Below are positions 38,202 through 49,924 of a stretch of 64,000 nucleotides of DNA, in pieces. The translations under genes and the position numbers were made by a program. Numbering within the stretch: position 1 is the first letter of the stretch; every line of letters begins with the position of its first letter. The notes under the pieces were generated by a model. That model was given only the letters and a program-made list of their open reading frames with translations. It was not told where the DNA came from and ran no database searches. Origin of the DNA: Pyrocephalus nanus (lineage: Eukaryota > Chordata > Aves > Passeriformes > Tyrannidae); NCBI GenBank assembly GCA_038380795.1, contig CM076271.1, positions 19,173,001-19,237,000 of the forward strand, written 5' to 3'.

Positions 38202-41200
38202 ATTCTAAATGTGATTAAACAGGATATGCCATGATTAAATATCTTGCTGCTATCCATTTCGGGCTGGATTAACTCCCTCCAAATGAACTCTCCCACAATA
38301 TTTGGTTCAGATAACTCCCTGGGAGACTTTTTTTTTGTGCATGTTACAGCAGCTTGTCTATATTTTGGCAGTTTTGCACAGAAAATAACCAGTGTAAAAG
38401 CACAGATATTGCAGAAATCTACTGAAAGCTCAGGGGTGCTCCTCAGATTTTTTTTTTTATTATTATTTTTTTTATTCCAGCACAGCCCTCTCTGGCAGCT
38501 CAGTTAAGTTATGGGGGAAGCTGCTGCACAGTTTGCAGCTGAGGATTCTCAGCTTTGGTGATTGCTGACACTGGATTGTTGATGATTCATCCAATACCTG
38601 TCTGGAAAAAAAAAAAAACCCTCTCAAAAACCTCCATACAACTTCCCAGCAGTCCCAATACTTTGACAAAACTGTGGTTTATTTTCTTTGTGTCTAATTT
38701 GGATGCATCTAAATGCTCTTTTTGTGAGAATTAAGAGGTAATTTCACCTTGCACTGGGATTTACAATGAGGTCTAAAATGTTTTTGTACCTTTGACTATT
38801 TAGCTACGCGTTACAGGTGTACTGAACCTTAATTTTCCTTGTGAACTAGTAAATATTGGAAATATTTCATGTAATTTATTGTCATGAGATTGTGAGGTGT
38901 AGCTGAGGGATTCAGTTTCTCATATTCCTTAAATAAGTGTATTTCATGGAAGTTTTCACTGGTCATAGTGAACATTTCTGAATTGCAACAGATTGCAGAG
39001 TGGGAAATAATCCCTTTTAATATAATTTTTAGATTTAAATCTTGTCTGAAAGAGGGACAAAGAGAAGCACAACCCTTGTGGCATCTGGTTGTGGAACCTC
39101 CCGTTCCACCTGAGCATTAAACTTCATATATGTGAACTATTTCTTCAGCTGCTCAGTTTTTCTTTTTCTTTTTTTACCCTGGCAGACCTTACTTTTTCTT
39201 CCTCTCACATTAGATATGGGATTTGCTGGATATGAACAGAGGTGAAAGTCCAGGAACCTGCTGCTGGCTAAATCTGCGTCAAGGTGGGGTGGAGATGCTG
39301 CTCTGAGCTGCATCAACCAAATATATAATTTACTCTGCAAAATAACCCCACCACAAAAACTGAGGAAGGCTCCTGCTGTACTTCCACATGGATCAATAAG
39401 GGTGCAGAACATGCCTTTTGTCCACCTACTCTGTCCCACTGCTCCTGAGAGCAGAGACTTGGAGGAACCAGGGAACCATTTACCAATTTCTTTAACCTGC
39501 AAATATATTAATGTATGCCATTTTTATCTGCTCATTATCCATTTATTGCGAGGTGAACCACTCAGAGTTCATTAGTCTGAGCTGCCTAAACTATTGCTGA
39601 GGTTCTGTTGATGCTTTAATGGCTTCTGTTGAGTTCCTCCATTACCCTTGGTGCTTTATAAACACGAGTTCCCTCTGTAATAGCTCCCTCCTGTTCTTTC
39701 TCTCCCTGCTCTGATGTCTATCTGGGTGTATTTGGCTGCTCACTTGCTCTGCTTTCAGCCTAATGCCTAAATCATATATAGAAAGAAGGGGTTTGAGCTG
39801 CTAGTTTTGTTCTTCCATTTAAATCCAGTTCAATTCAAATAACCATCAAATCTACCTGACTGCATCTGCTTGTCAAGTAGGTGAATGTCTCAAATCCAGA
39901 GCCCACACACAGGAGATTCATAATCAGCAGTTTGGTCAACACCCTTTAAAAAATTCCCTTCACACGAGGATTGTACAGCAGAACTCCTGAAAATACAGAA
40001 AAAAAACCCTAATAATTTCAAAGAGTAAGATGCTCTCCCAGTGTGTAATATCCTTCCCTGCCCCAAATCCTGTCTCAGCAGGAGCAGATTGCTTACAGAA
40101 ATGCCATCTCACCGGAGTGAAAGTAAATAATGCTCTGCTCTCCAAGTTTCTTACCCCAAATGCCAGTGATCAGGTCAACATCAGAAAAGTGCCCCAAGCA
40201 GCTGCTCCCAGTGAATGAAAGGTCTGTCAACAACAAAGTTAGCACTATTCATGATCTGATTTTGGATGAAGCACTAGACCTAGCCCCGAGCACAAGGACC
40301 TAGTTTAATGTCACCACTTCAGCTCAGTCCAGTACTACAAGTTTTCTCAGTACAGTACAAAACAAGCCCTGCAGAAAGGCAGCAGCAGCAGCAATCTGTC
40401 AGCTATTTACTGAGCCTTCCCTTAACTCCCTCCCTCACTGCTGTCTCCAGCATCTGTCCATGGAATGTGGGCTTGGGCTCTGTCATATCTGACAGACAGG
40501 GCAGCCCTTGAGAGCTTCCCTCCTTATTTACCCTATAGAAAGGGATTTTCTCAGCTCCCTGGCTTCCTTTGCATATTAATCTTAAAAGAAATAGTAACAT
40601 CAGGCAGGGGAAAAAAAATAAACTGTGTTTATTCCAGTTGGTGTGGAGAAAAAGCTGCTTTTCTTGCCTGGCGTTGCAAACTGGGATGTGCAAAGTGCTG
40701 GGCTCACCTGAGCACCTTATTGCTCACACCTATTGCAGGAGGTGCAGACAGCACGTCCTCCAATATGGGCATTTCATGGTAATTCAATTGGAGTTGGAAG
40801 CTGAAAGTGTTGTTTTTATGTGGAATATGCAGAGTCCTAAATAACCAAAAGAGAGATCAGGCTGATCTGAGTAAACATGATTTTTCAGCCCTTTCCTGAG
40901 ACAGCTGTCAAATGGCAAAAGGATCTATTGGCAATATGGCCACTGTTGAGTTAGCTACAATATTCCCCTCTCCCTATAATTTTCCTTTTCACCTGCCAAA
41001 CCTGCCCATTTATATGCTTATATCCTGTTATTATATAAAATCAGGATGACAAATTGTATGTCTGCAGCCCTCTTTGTTCCCATTCTCCAGCCCAGTGAAC
41101 ATTCCTGGTGTACATCAGTTTTATGTGAATGTAGGATGTTTGGGGTTTGTGAAAAATGTTGCTCTGCATGATTCATTTTACTGCAGCTAATGCCAGGGAG

Positions 41201-41899
41201 GAAAAAAAACTCCACACCACCTCTATTGAAAATAATAGCCTGCTTCTTGGACTTTGCCCATATATTTCTTTTTGTCTGGTTGTTCTTTTGTTTAAGCCAC
41301 TATCCAGGTGGAATAATCAGGTCTCTACAAGCAGAAAGCTATCAACTCTGCCATTATATATCATGGTTTTTAAGCATCACTCACACTTTGTCAAGCCATG
41401 GGGGTTGTGCCTTATTATTTTCCAGGTTCCCAAAGCTGGGCCTTTTCAGGGAACCTGGTGCTGCCTTGGTGTGGGCAGAGGGGACACAGGGTGGGCTCCA
41501 AAGAAGAATTCACACTCTCTCAGTCCCTAGGCAGGTGCTGATACCATCAGCATGCACTTACACACAGGAGCTACTGTAAAAAGCAGAGATGAAGCCTTGG
41601 TTCCACTCACATCAGGCATAAAACTCATTGACTCTGCTGGGGCCAGGATTTTATTCTTGATATGAATTTTCTCTGTCAGACAACTTAAAGATGCTTTTAT
41701 GAGGGAAGGAATCTCGCCATCTCAAATAGCATGTTTGCAATTCTGGAAATCTCTGACATATGTTTTAAGAGTGTGTCATATTTCCTACCAGGAGACTTTA
41801 CGATGCCCAGAGCTTTGTGGGGAGATATCTACCCAGAGGCTGTGATAAAGCAGCTGAGATGTTCAGTGATGGTGCTGGAGGTCATTTTAAAGTTACAAC

Positions 41900-41919
41900 T
41901 TTTTTTTTTTTTTTTTTTT
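41900..41919. repeat. T20 homopolymer tract
   Basis: Uninterrupted run of 20 T, 130 bases before a minus-strand CR1 copy but not part of it. Confidence 0.95.
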
Positions 41920-42048
41920 AAAGTGACTTTCTAAACCTTCCTGTGTTGTTTAAGTACAAAAGAATCGTTGGTTTTTTTCCTTCGGGCCTCTTTTATTTAG
42001 ATTTAGTGCTGTTTGATGTGCTGCTGAGAGAAGCTGTGTTTCATTTTC

Positions 42049-42318
42049 ATAGAGCCCCAGAATGGTTTGGGTTGGAGGGACCATCAAGATCACCCAGTGC
42101 CACCCTCTTCCATGGGCAGGGACACCTTCCACCAGCCCAGGTTGCTCCAACCTGGCCTTGGACACTTCCAGGGATGGGGCAGCCACAGATTCTCTGGGCA
42201 ACCTGTGCCAGGGCCTGCCCACCCTCCCAGGGAAGGATTTCTTCCTAATATGCCATCTAAACCTGCTCTTTTTCAGTTTGAAGCCATCCCCCCTTGTCCT
42301 ATCACTGCAATTCCTGAC
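42049..42318 (-). mobile_element. CR1 LINE fragment, 3' end (ggtttgggttggag type)
   Basis: Minus-strand CR1 end of 270 bp. It opens with catagagccccagaatggtt, then tgggttggagggaccatcaa, gggcagggacaccttccacc, ggccttggacacttccaggg, ttctctgggcaacctgtgcc, atttcttcctaatatgccat and the gaagccatcccc-cttgtcc block, which lies further 5' in the element than most copies reach. It is well preserved. Confidence 0.96.
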
Positions 42319-45300
42319 CATTTGTGTGAATTTCTCTATTTGACTTTATTACTTCAATAACACAGAGACCTGATCCGAAAGCCTTTCAAAGCAACAGGTG
42401 GATTTCCCTTTGGTTTCAGAGGATTCTGAATCATTAACACGAAGAATTAAAATGAAGAATATAGTTTTTTTTTCTTTTCCCTGCTAGTGCCACAAATACC
42501 CGTGTGCTTCTACACCTTTGTCTGTAATTGAAAACAACCCACTTTAGGTGGCCTTTGTTTCTGTGGTGAATCCATCCTGTCACACACCGAGTGTGCAGTT
42601 ATCAGCCAAGTGCCACGCAGGATTTTGTGGGAACAAGGTACATATCTGGTGTCACTGTTGTGTGTGTGAGTTTAACACAAAATATAACCCCATTAAAATT
42701 ACAATGCATTTATCACCTCACTCGGTTCAAAGAACTCACGAGCTGCGAAGAATTTAATTAAAACATGATGACTTAATAGGCAGGCTCCATCTATTGTTTA
42801 CTCAGGAGGTTGAGATTCTCTTTAAAATCGGGTCCCAAATTTAATTTAGGCTTCCCCCAACCTTGTCGTAGAAATGAGACTCCTGTAGAATGAAGTGAGT
42901 TGCTGACAGTGAGAGCGGGTTCTTTCCTCTCACACAGCTCTGAGAGAGTTTGGGAAGGTGAAGATGATGCTGTTTGTAACTCTTTTCTGAGGGAATTATG
43001 AGGAATAAAGGATATTCACTTCCAGAAGGCTCAGTGACCAGAGGTAGGGAGGCCCAAGGAGAACCAAACCCACGTGGGCAGCCCTAGGAAAGGTCCATGT
43101 TCATCATCCCCCGCCTGATGGAGACCCTGAAGACAGAATTTGTCAGCTTGAATTGCTTTTTGTGTTTCCAAATAATGAGTTATCCCCTGAGGCCGAGGTC
43201 TTCTCGGGGCTAAAGCTGGGTTTAATTTCTTTCCTGAGCTTATGATACCCAGCTTACAAAAGGATACCACAGGAGGTCCTTAAAATGGATTATATAAGAA
43301 CAGTAAAAATAATAAAAATAGAAGTAGTATATAAGAAAAGGTGCTGAGGGACAAGCAAAGAGTTGCTGCTGCTTTGTACAGTACTGAGTGTACAGTACAG
43401 AGGAGATCTTTTCCCACCTGCTCACCAGTTAAGATTGGCACAACCTTGTCCACAGTGAGCTTCCAATAATTTCATTTATCAGTCATGTAAAGCAGCCAGG
43501 ACTGGGAGGTTGGACCTGCAGGTGCTTGTCATGGCACAGAGGTTGAGGGCAGCACATTTCTCTCACCTCTTCACCAGGCAAATCTGTCTTTATACAGATG
43601 GATCTTGACATGATTCAGGGAAGGTATTGTACAAGGCTTCTATAAACAGAAAAAAAAATGTACAAATCCTGCCATGAGATTATGGTTTAATGTATATATA
43701 AGAAAAGGCACTGTGCCAGATTCTCAGTTTCTGTCACAGCTTTAATGAAAAGTGATTCCAGCATTTGAGAAACCTCAAAAGCTGTCTCAGCCAAATGCCA
43801 TGTTTCTATATATTTTCTGAGCTATAAATCAAAGTCTGAGCAGGATATTACCTACATCACTCGATAAAAGACAACATTTAATGATTTCTTATTATTAAAT
43901 TAATTCTTATTTATTATAACCATAGCTATATAATGCAACACTTCAGGGAAACTTCTTTTACATGGGAAAAATATCCTAATTCAGTTTCTCTGCACAAACC
44001 TATCATATACTTGCTGATAATGTAGAGCAGTCCTAATTCACTGGATCCAGGACTCTGCTTGGATAGTCAGTACATGTGTTTTCTCATCAGAGAGCCCAGC
44101 TTTAACATCCATACCTTGCCTCTTAGCAGAAAATTGAAGCTGAAATGCCTGCTGTGTCGTGCATATCCCCAACCCAGATTATTCAAATTCACAGCCCTGA
44201 ACCACTTGTGCCCACCTGGCTCCTGAAAATTGTGCCTCTCTGCTATTTCAGGCTGTCTTTAGGATAAGGGACTGTTTCTTTATGTTCCATTTTCTGTTCC
44301 CACGAGCGTGGTGTGGTGTAACCCTCAGCCAAAAAGCAGCACTGTCTCCTTCAGAGGGACCCTGGAATGGTGGGAGCTCCACCAGGTGCTTCCAACACCC
44401 CCAGGCTCAAATCACCAAATTTTAGGTCACCAGAGGATTTTTTTTTTTTCCTGTGGTCTGTTGGGTTTAATTGGATTTAGCACAACTTGGCCAGGTTCCT
44501 GTTGCCTCTCCTTGGTGGGATCCTGCTCTGCTGAGAACTGCAGCCTGTTCCTGCTGAACAGAGCCATGAATTATTTACACTGCCTTCCTATAGCAACTTA
44601 TTGACTACAGCATTGTAAAGTACCCTATTAATGTTTTAAGCATCTCACTTTATTTTAATACAAGTAAATTATTTAGGAAATGTAAAAATGCTTTATGCTT
44701 TGACTAATGAGAGTGAAAAGTGTACACTGCATCTTATTTTAATTGGATGTTTACCCTATCCTGTGGAAATCAGGCATTTATTATTGCATCCTTAATTAAC
44801 TATGCGTGCAATCCCTGATGGATACACCTTCAGTTTTTCCACTGGATCTAGTCATTAGGAGCCATAAACGTGCAGATTATTTTTACTTGGAAATATGGAA
44901 TAATTCTGGCTTTCAGATTACTTGGTTGCCCTGTAAAGAGGCAGTTACTACACTGCTGATTGTTCTTGAAATTAATGCAATGCAGTACATTAAATTTGGG
45001 ATAATATAAATTGATTCAAGTGGTGCAAAAGCCAGTGAACCTGAAATGAGGGATGTCTTTGAGCCTCCCTTTTTATCTTTGTTAACACAGAAATAGTCTT
45101 CAAGATCACTTCCATCGTGTCTAAGTCCATTATAGTAATTTTTAGACCACGTTGCAGTGTTGTGTGTGGACTTATGGAATGTTTGCTGTGCTTCAACCTT
45201 CTCCTGATTGCCTTATGGAGAAAGATGTGGAGTATTCACTTTTGTTCTCAAACATGCAGTTTTATCACCAATCACATCCACAGAGGTGTAATAAATGGGT

Positions 45301-46033
45301 CCTTGCTAGACCCTTCTGCTTTATCCCCCACCTCACCAACAGTGCTGTTTTCTTAAGAGAAATCAGGCTTTTTATTTGTGAAAAAACATCAGACTCTAAA
45401 AATCCAGTCCCTGGCCCATTCTAAGGACAGCAGAACTCAGGTTCAGCTCAGCTTTGTTGTTATTTCTCTTCTTCATGCTTTTATTTTGTGTCATACATCT
45501 TAAACCTCCCGAGTACCAACGAGCTGAGCTGCAGCAATCTGGGAGTCATGAGCAGTTCAGTGCTGAGAGTGTTTTTCAGGAGAGGCCTCTGACAGACAAG
45601 TCATGTAATGTGTTCCAATGTTGTACCAGGGAAAAGGAGAGTTTGATGATGACTACAGGAAAAAAAAGAGAGCTATAAAGGAGCAGGCAGCAGATTCTTC
45701 CTTATGTATATTTGATCACCCAGCTGTTGTCTCTGAGCTTCCTTACAATGGTCATATTTTCTTAAGCACTTCAGGCTTCAGCTGGAGTAGAGGCAGATTA
45801 GAAAGAGCGAGTTTCTAGGCAAAGGAGGGGTTGGGGGAGGGAACTCAAAGCAAAGGAAACCAGCAGGCAGCATGGGAAGGTGTCAGTGAGGGAGAAGTGC
45901 TGAAGGAGCATCAGGAGATCGTGAGGATGAGGATGGCAGACAACTTCCAGAGGGAGTCAGTGACACCCCATGCACGTAATGAGGATGAAGCTGCTGTGGG
46001 GTTTGTATTTTTACTAGAAATGTATAAGTATAG
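42319..46033. other. Non-coding DNA, no gene recognised
   Basis: No exon or RNA gene is supported. A 9-base direct repeat gtacagtac occurs at 43376-43384 and 43390-43398. 44620-44820 is A+T-rich with several ATTA cores and looks like possible regulatory sequence. An open frame starting at 45831 continues into the following CR1 and is not a gene. Confidence 0.5.
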
Positions 46034-46403
46034 AGTGTTTTGGGTGGGAAGGGACCTTAAAGTTCATCCATGGGCAGGGACACCTTCCACCAGCCCAGGG
46101 TGCTCCAAGCCCCATCCAACCTGGCCTTGGACACTCCCAGGGATCCAGGGGCAGCCACAGCTTCTCTGGGCAACCTGTGCCAGGGCCTGCCCACCCTCAC
46201 AGCCAGGAATTCCTTCCCAATCTCCCATCTCTCCCTGCCCTCTGGCAGTGGGAAGCCATTCCCTGTGTCCTGTCCCTCCATCCCTTGTCCCCAGTCCCTC
46301 TCCAGCTCTCCTGGAGCCCTTTTAGGTCCTGCAAGGGGCTCTCAGGTCTCCCTGGATCCTTCTCTTCTCCAGGGGAACCCCCCCAGCTCTCCCAGCCTGG
46401 CTC
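46034..46403 (-). mobile_element. CR1 LINE fragment, longest tail copy
   Basis: About 370 bp, the best-preserved CR1 in the window. Blocks in order are ttttgggtgggaagggacct, catgggcagggacaccttcc (here fused directly to the preceding block, about 15 bases missing), caagccccatccaacctggc, ttctctgggcaacctgtgcc, ctgccctctggcagtgggaa, tgtcctgtccctccatccct, ccagctctcctggagccctt, and a ctccaggggaacccccccag block. It ends near ctcccagcctgg. Its closeness to the remembered consensus suggests a relatively recent insertion. With the sense copy at 47331 it forms an inverted pair. Confidence 0.97.
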
Positions 46404-47330
46404 CTGTCTGAACATCAGTGGCAGGGACAAGACAAGGGCTAATAAATCAAACTGGTTTCATTTCCCAGCCATTATCCACCACCCCACCACATCACTTGAT
46501 GCCAGGCCCTGATAACATGAAGTGGAGGTCAATGAAGTGCCAAGGCCCTCTCCTGTCACAGGAATTCCACGATGTTGGGTTACAGTAATTGAGACAAATT
46601 AGCCTGTAACATCGCAGCAATTTTCTTAAAGCCATCCACTTAAAAACTGCTTTCCCAATTACCACACAGGCTTCATAAAACAATTATAGGAGTGCAAACA
46701 AACCCTGTTACACTGATGGGCTAATTACCCTCCAGGCTCCTGAACTTTTGGGTTGCCTTCACGGTGCAGAATTGAGGCTTGGAAATGAGTTCCTTCCCCC
46801 ATCAGGAAAAGGCCATTTACTGATGTGCATTTTTACTTGTGTGTAAACTGTAAGTGCACAATTTTTTTTTTCTGTAGCCAATTCTGTCCTGGTGGTAGTT
46901 GAGTTTTAGAAGCTTCCCAAATATTTCCAAATATTCTTTTTTTTTTTTTTTTTTTTTTTTTTCCCAGGGGAAAAATACATTTCTTCTTGTGAGTAGTTAT
47001 GAGGTACACTATTAGCCTGGACAGCACTGATGGCAATAAGGACTCCTGCTGAGCTTTCAGCACGAGTTTGATAGGAAGAAATGCATCCCTGTGGTAAAGA
47101 CTAAAATAAAAAGCTACATGGAGTGTTTAGCCTGGAAAGGGAGCACAGATATTTCGGTGCTAGTGGTCTGTTTATTCCAGAGGTACAGCTGGAAAAATCC
47201 TGCACTAACCACTGATGCTGTGGGATAAACTTGGCTGCTCATTTCATACCTTCAAGCAGGAAAACGAGGTGATTTCTTGATATGTGTCTTAAAAGATGTT
47301 GAAACAAAAATATTTTCAATTAATAATTAA
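46404..47330. other. Spacer between inverted CR1 copies, with a T26 tract
   Basis: No gene recognised. The main feature is the uninterrupted T26 run at 46937-46962. Confidence 0.55.
46937..46962. repeat. T26 homopolymer tract
   Basis: Uninterrupted run of 26 T. It mirrors an A31 run at 47923-47953, with a CR1 copy in between. Confidence 0.95.
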
Positions 47331-47553
47331 ATTGAAAGAGGGCAGATTTCTGTTGGATATTGGGAAGAAATTCTCCCCCTTGAGGGTGGGGAGGCCCTGG
47401 CACAGGCTGCCCAGAGAAGCTGTGGCTGCCCCATCCCTGGAAGTGTCCAAGGAGCAACCTGGGCTTAGTGGAAGGTGTCCCTGCCCATGGCAGGGTTTGG
47501 AATGGGATGGTCTTTAAGGTCCTTTCCAACCCAAACCATTCTATAATTCTATA
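47331..47553 (+). mobile_element. CR1 LINE fragment, 3' end with internal deletion
   Basis: Sense CR1 end starting attgaaagagggcagatttc and continuing gatattgggaagaaattctc, gaggccctggcacaggctgc, ccagagaagctgtggctgcc and ccatccctggaagtgtccaa. About 20 bases (the ccaggttggatggggcttgg block) are absent, joining ccaagg directly to agcaacctgg. The end is well kept: tctttaaggtcctttccaac, ccaaaccattctataattct. Confidence 0.96.
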
Positions 47554-47922
47554 TTTCTGCTTATTTTGTTCACACCACGTTTCAAGACTTGATTCCTGTT
47601 ATCCTCCTGGACTCGTTGCTTCCCTGTGTCTGTACATTCCACGGATAAATCAGCCTGAAAATGCATTAATTGTGCATGAACCCTTCCTGGGGTCCTGGCT
47701 TGTCCCACTGTTTTCACATCGTGCAAGAGGCAGAAAGACATTTGGTTTTCACTATCGCTCATAAATCACTTTTAGCCGCTTGTAAAGCTGCAGCAGAATA
47801 AAGAGCCCCAGCTCTGTCACGCTGTATTAGCCCTTTGCAGGCAGCTCCTTGAACAGGTTTCCATGCTATAGATATCATGGAAAAGGTGCCAAGAGGAAAA
47901 ATGTTACCTCTTTACAGATGGG

Positions 47923-47956
<34 letters not shown>

Positions 47957-48861
47957 GTGCTGAACTGCAGTAAGCTCAGCTTTCCTACTCTGTATTTTGG
48001 GGGGGTTTTACCCCCTAAAATATAAGTCTATTTTTTTGAGCTCAGCACAAGACTCAAACTCTTTCTCTCCTAATTATCCAAGTAACATCCATGAGTTCAG
48101 TAGAAACTGTGTGTGGCCAGAACTTTTTCCTGATCTCACCCAGGCAACTTCTCTAAGCGTTTTCTTATTTTGTTTTCAGAAATATAGAAAAATGGAGATG
48201 TGAAGAAAAGAACACATTAGCTGTTTTTATCACTTCAGCCATTTTGGTCAAAACTGACTTTTCGGAGATGAAAACCCAGCAATCTAGATACAGATGGATA
48301 AGAAAAAAGCTCTTTCCTATCCCCCAGCAATTCTTTGTCTTGAGATGTCAACAGCCTTATCATTCCTGTTGGGGATGAAGTGGTGCTCTGAAATAAGAGG
48401 GGAAAAGTGTTCCTCCAAAGAGTCCCAGCCTTATGGCTGAGATACTTAATCAAGATCTCCAGAACTGCAGCAAATGCAGGAAGAGGGTCCTCAAGAAGCC
48501 ATTTATTTCCTTTGACCCAGAGACAGGTTTAACCACATCATACCTGTCCTTAGACATTTCCAGTGATAGAGTTCCCCCAGCTTTAGGATGGAAATATTGT
48601 ATTGCTCAGTGGATTTTCTTGTTGGTGTCTTTTTTTTCCTGGTGCTCATCCTGCATCTTTTTTTCCCAGATTATTCCCGTGGCAGAGCAGGGAATTGGTT
48701 GTCTATGAAATCATGCCTCAATAAATCTGTTCTTCCTTATTTACACCACGGCAAGGTCAGGTTTATGATTAGAAATGTCATTTAAAATTGATCAAACTGG
48801 TAACATTCTTCACTGTGAATTTGTTTGTTGGTTTTTTTCCCTTATTAACATCTGATTTGCT
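47554..48861. other. Non-coding DNA with an A31 tract
   Basis: No gene recognised. A31 at 47923-47953 is preceded by a gatgggaaa word. No retrotransposed body ends at it. Confidence 0.5.
47923..47953. repeat. A31 homopolymer tract
   Basis: The longest homopolymer in the window, 31 uninterrupted A. Length is likely to vary between individuals and assemblies. Confidence 0.95.
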
Positions 48862-49068
48862 CAGACTGGATATTAGAAAAAAAACTCTTCACTGAAAGTG
48901 GTTAAATATTGGGACAGGCTCCAAGGGAAGTGGTGGAGTCACCATCCTTGAGAGTGTTCAAAAATCAAGTAGATGTGGCAGTTCACGATGTGGGTGGGGT
49001 GAGATTTGGTCAAAGGTTGGACTTGTTGATCTTGAAGGTCTTTTCTGACTGTAGTGATGCTCTGATCT
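48862..49068 (+). mobile_element. CR1 LINE fragment, 3' end (older subfamily)
   Basis: Sense CR1 end of another subfamily: cagactggatattagaaaaa, aactcttcactgaaagtggt, attgggacaggctccaaggg, agtggtggagtcaccatcct, gtagatgtggcagttcacga, ttggacttgttgatcttgaa, ggtcttttctgactgtagtg. The ending lacks a clean attctatg repeat. It is more diverged than the neighbouring copies. Confidence 0.92.
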
Positions 49069-49245
49069 CATTCAAGTTCTCCTGGGGTTGCAGAGTTGAA
49101 GCTTTTCTGATTGATTCATGACCCTTTGAAGTGTATTCCTGGGAGTGCTCCATGTCCTTCCTCTTTGAAAACCTGTATTAAATCAACTGCTTGACTTAGA
49201 TGTGAATTTCTATAGGTGTACATATAAACAAAAAACGAAGGGGAC

Positions 49246-49260
49246 ATATATATATATATA
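49246..49260. repeat. AT dinucleotide microsatellite
   Basis: Fifteen bases of strictly alternating A and T, about seven units. Confidence 0.9.
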
Positions 49261-49870
49261 AATCAAACTCAAAGGTTTAATTATCTATAATAGTGAAGAC
49301 ACTGAATTCTGTTCATTATAATATAATTCTCAGGACCTATTTTTTCCCTCAGCCATATGGTGCTGTGAAGGATGGCTGAGCTGTTTGCCTTCTTCTCACA
49401 GTTCACCATATATGTGCTGCAGAGTTTTGTGCTTTACGTAAAAAAGATCCATCTGGGTGGAGGCATGGAAAAACTTCCCAGTGCCCTCCTGGATGCCTGG
49501 GAGCTGCCAGAGGGATGGGACAACCAGGGAAGGAGGAAGGCAGCCTGGGAGCCATGGGTGAAACAGAGGGAATAATCCCTGGGAAAAGTTCTGGCAGGAG
49601 AGAGGAGCCTCATTCAGATGTGACAAAAGGAATTTGGCTTTTCCAGGGTTTGGGATGAAAACCAGTGGGGCTGGTCCAACCACGGAGGCATAAAACCTAC
49701 TGGATGGCAAAGCGAAGCAGGACCTGCAGGAAATCAGCACTTTGGAGTGGGGTGGGCTCTGGGAAGGGGTTTTATCCCTCTCAGGGCTCTGGATTGCCTC
49801 CAGTTGAAGAATTCCTTGCTGCTCTTTGGAAAATAACCAGTTTTCTGTGTCTGGCCCCACAACACTGTGA

Positions 49871-49924
49871 GCATTTATCAGGTCTCTCAGGAGCTGTGTC
49901 CCCTCTCAGACACCTGATAAATGC
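49871..49924. repeat. 54-base stem-loop with a perfect 13-bp outer stem
   Basis: gcatttatcaggt (49871-49883) is the exact reverse complement of acctgataaatgc (49912-49924). After one c/c mismatch three more pairs (tct/aga) extend the stem inward, leaving a 20-base loop. The total of 16 pairs is much more than expected for a random pair of sites this close. It matches no known bird microRNA that I recall, and the precursor would be short for one. Other readings are a paired transcription-factor site (TTATC/GATAA are GATA-type words, one in each arm) or a remnant of a small palindromic transposon. Confidence 0.85.

Larger units (their letters stand above)
33988..42048. other. Eight-kilobase non-coding stretch, no gene or CR1
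   Basis: No gene is supported. Trinucleotide simple repeats (taa)n lie near 36000-36013 and (tta)n near 36824-36841, with an (agc)n patch at 40379-40393. A T20 run lies at 41900-41919 and a stem-loop at 38161-38201. A 7-bp hairpin gtggaac/gttccac lies near 39095-39113. Open frames up to 145 codons (35683-36120, minus) show no recognisable domain. Confidence 0.5.

Noticed and set aside
45831..46325. 164-codon plus-strand frame as a gene
   Set aside because: Its second half is the antisense strand of a CR1 copy and the first half matches nothing; the frame is a by-product of G+C-rich repeat sequence.
46034..47553. Inverted CR1 pair as the terminal repeats of one larger element
   Set aside because: Both pieces are 5'-truncated CR1 3' ends with different truncation points; the DNA between them is unrelated, so they are two separate insertions.
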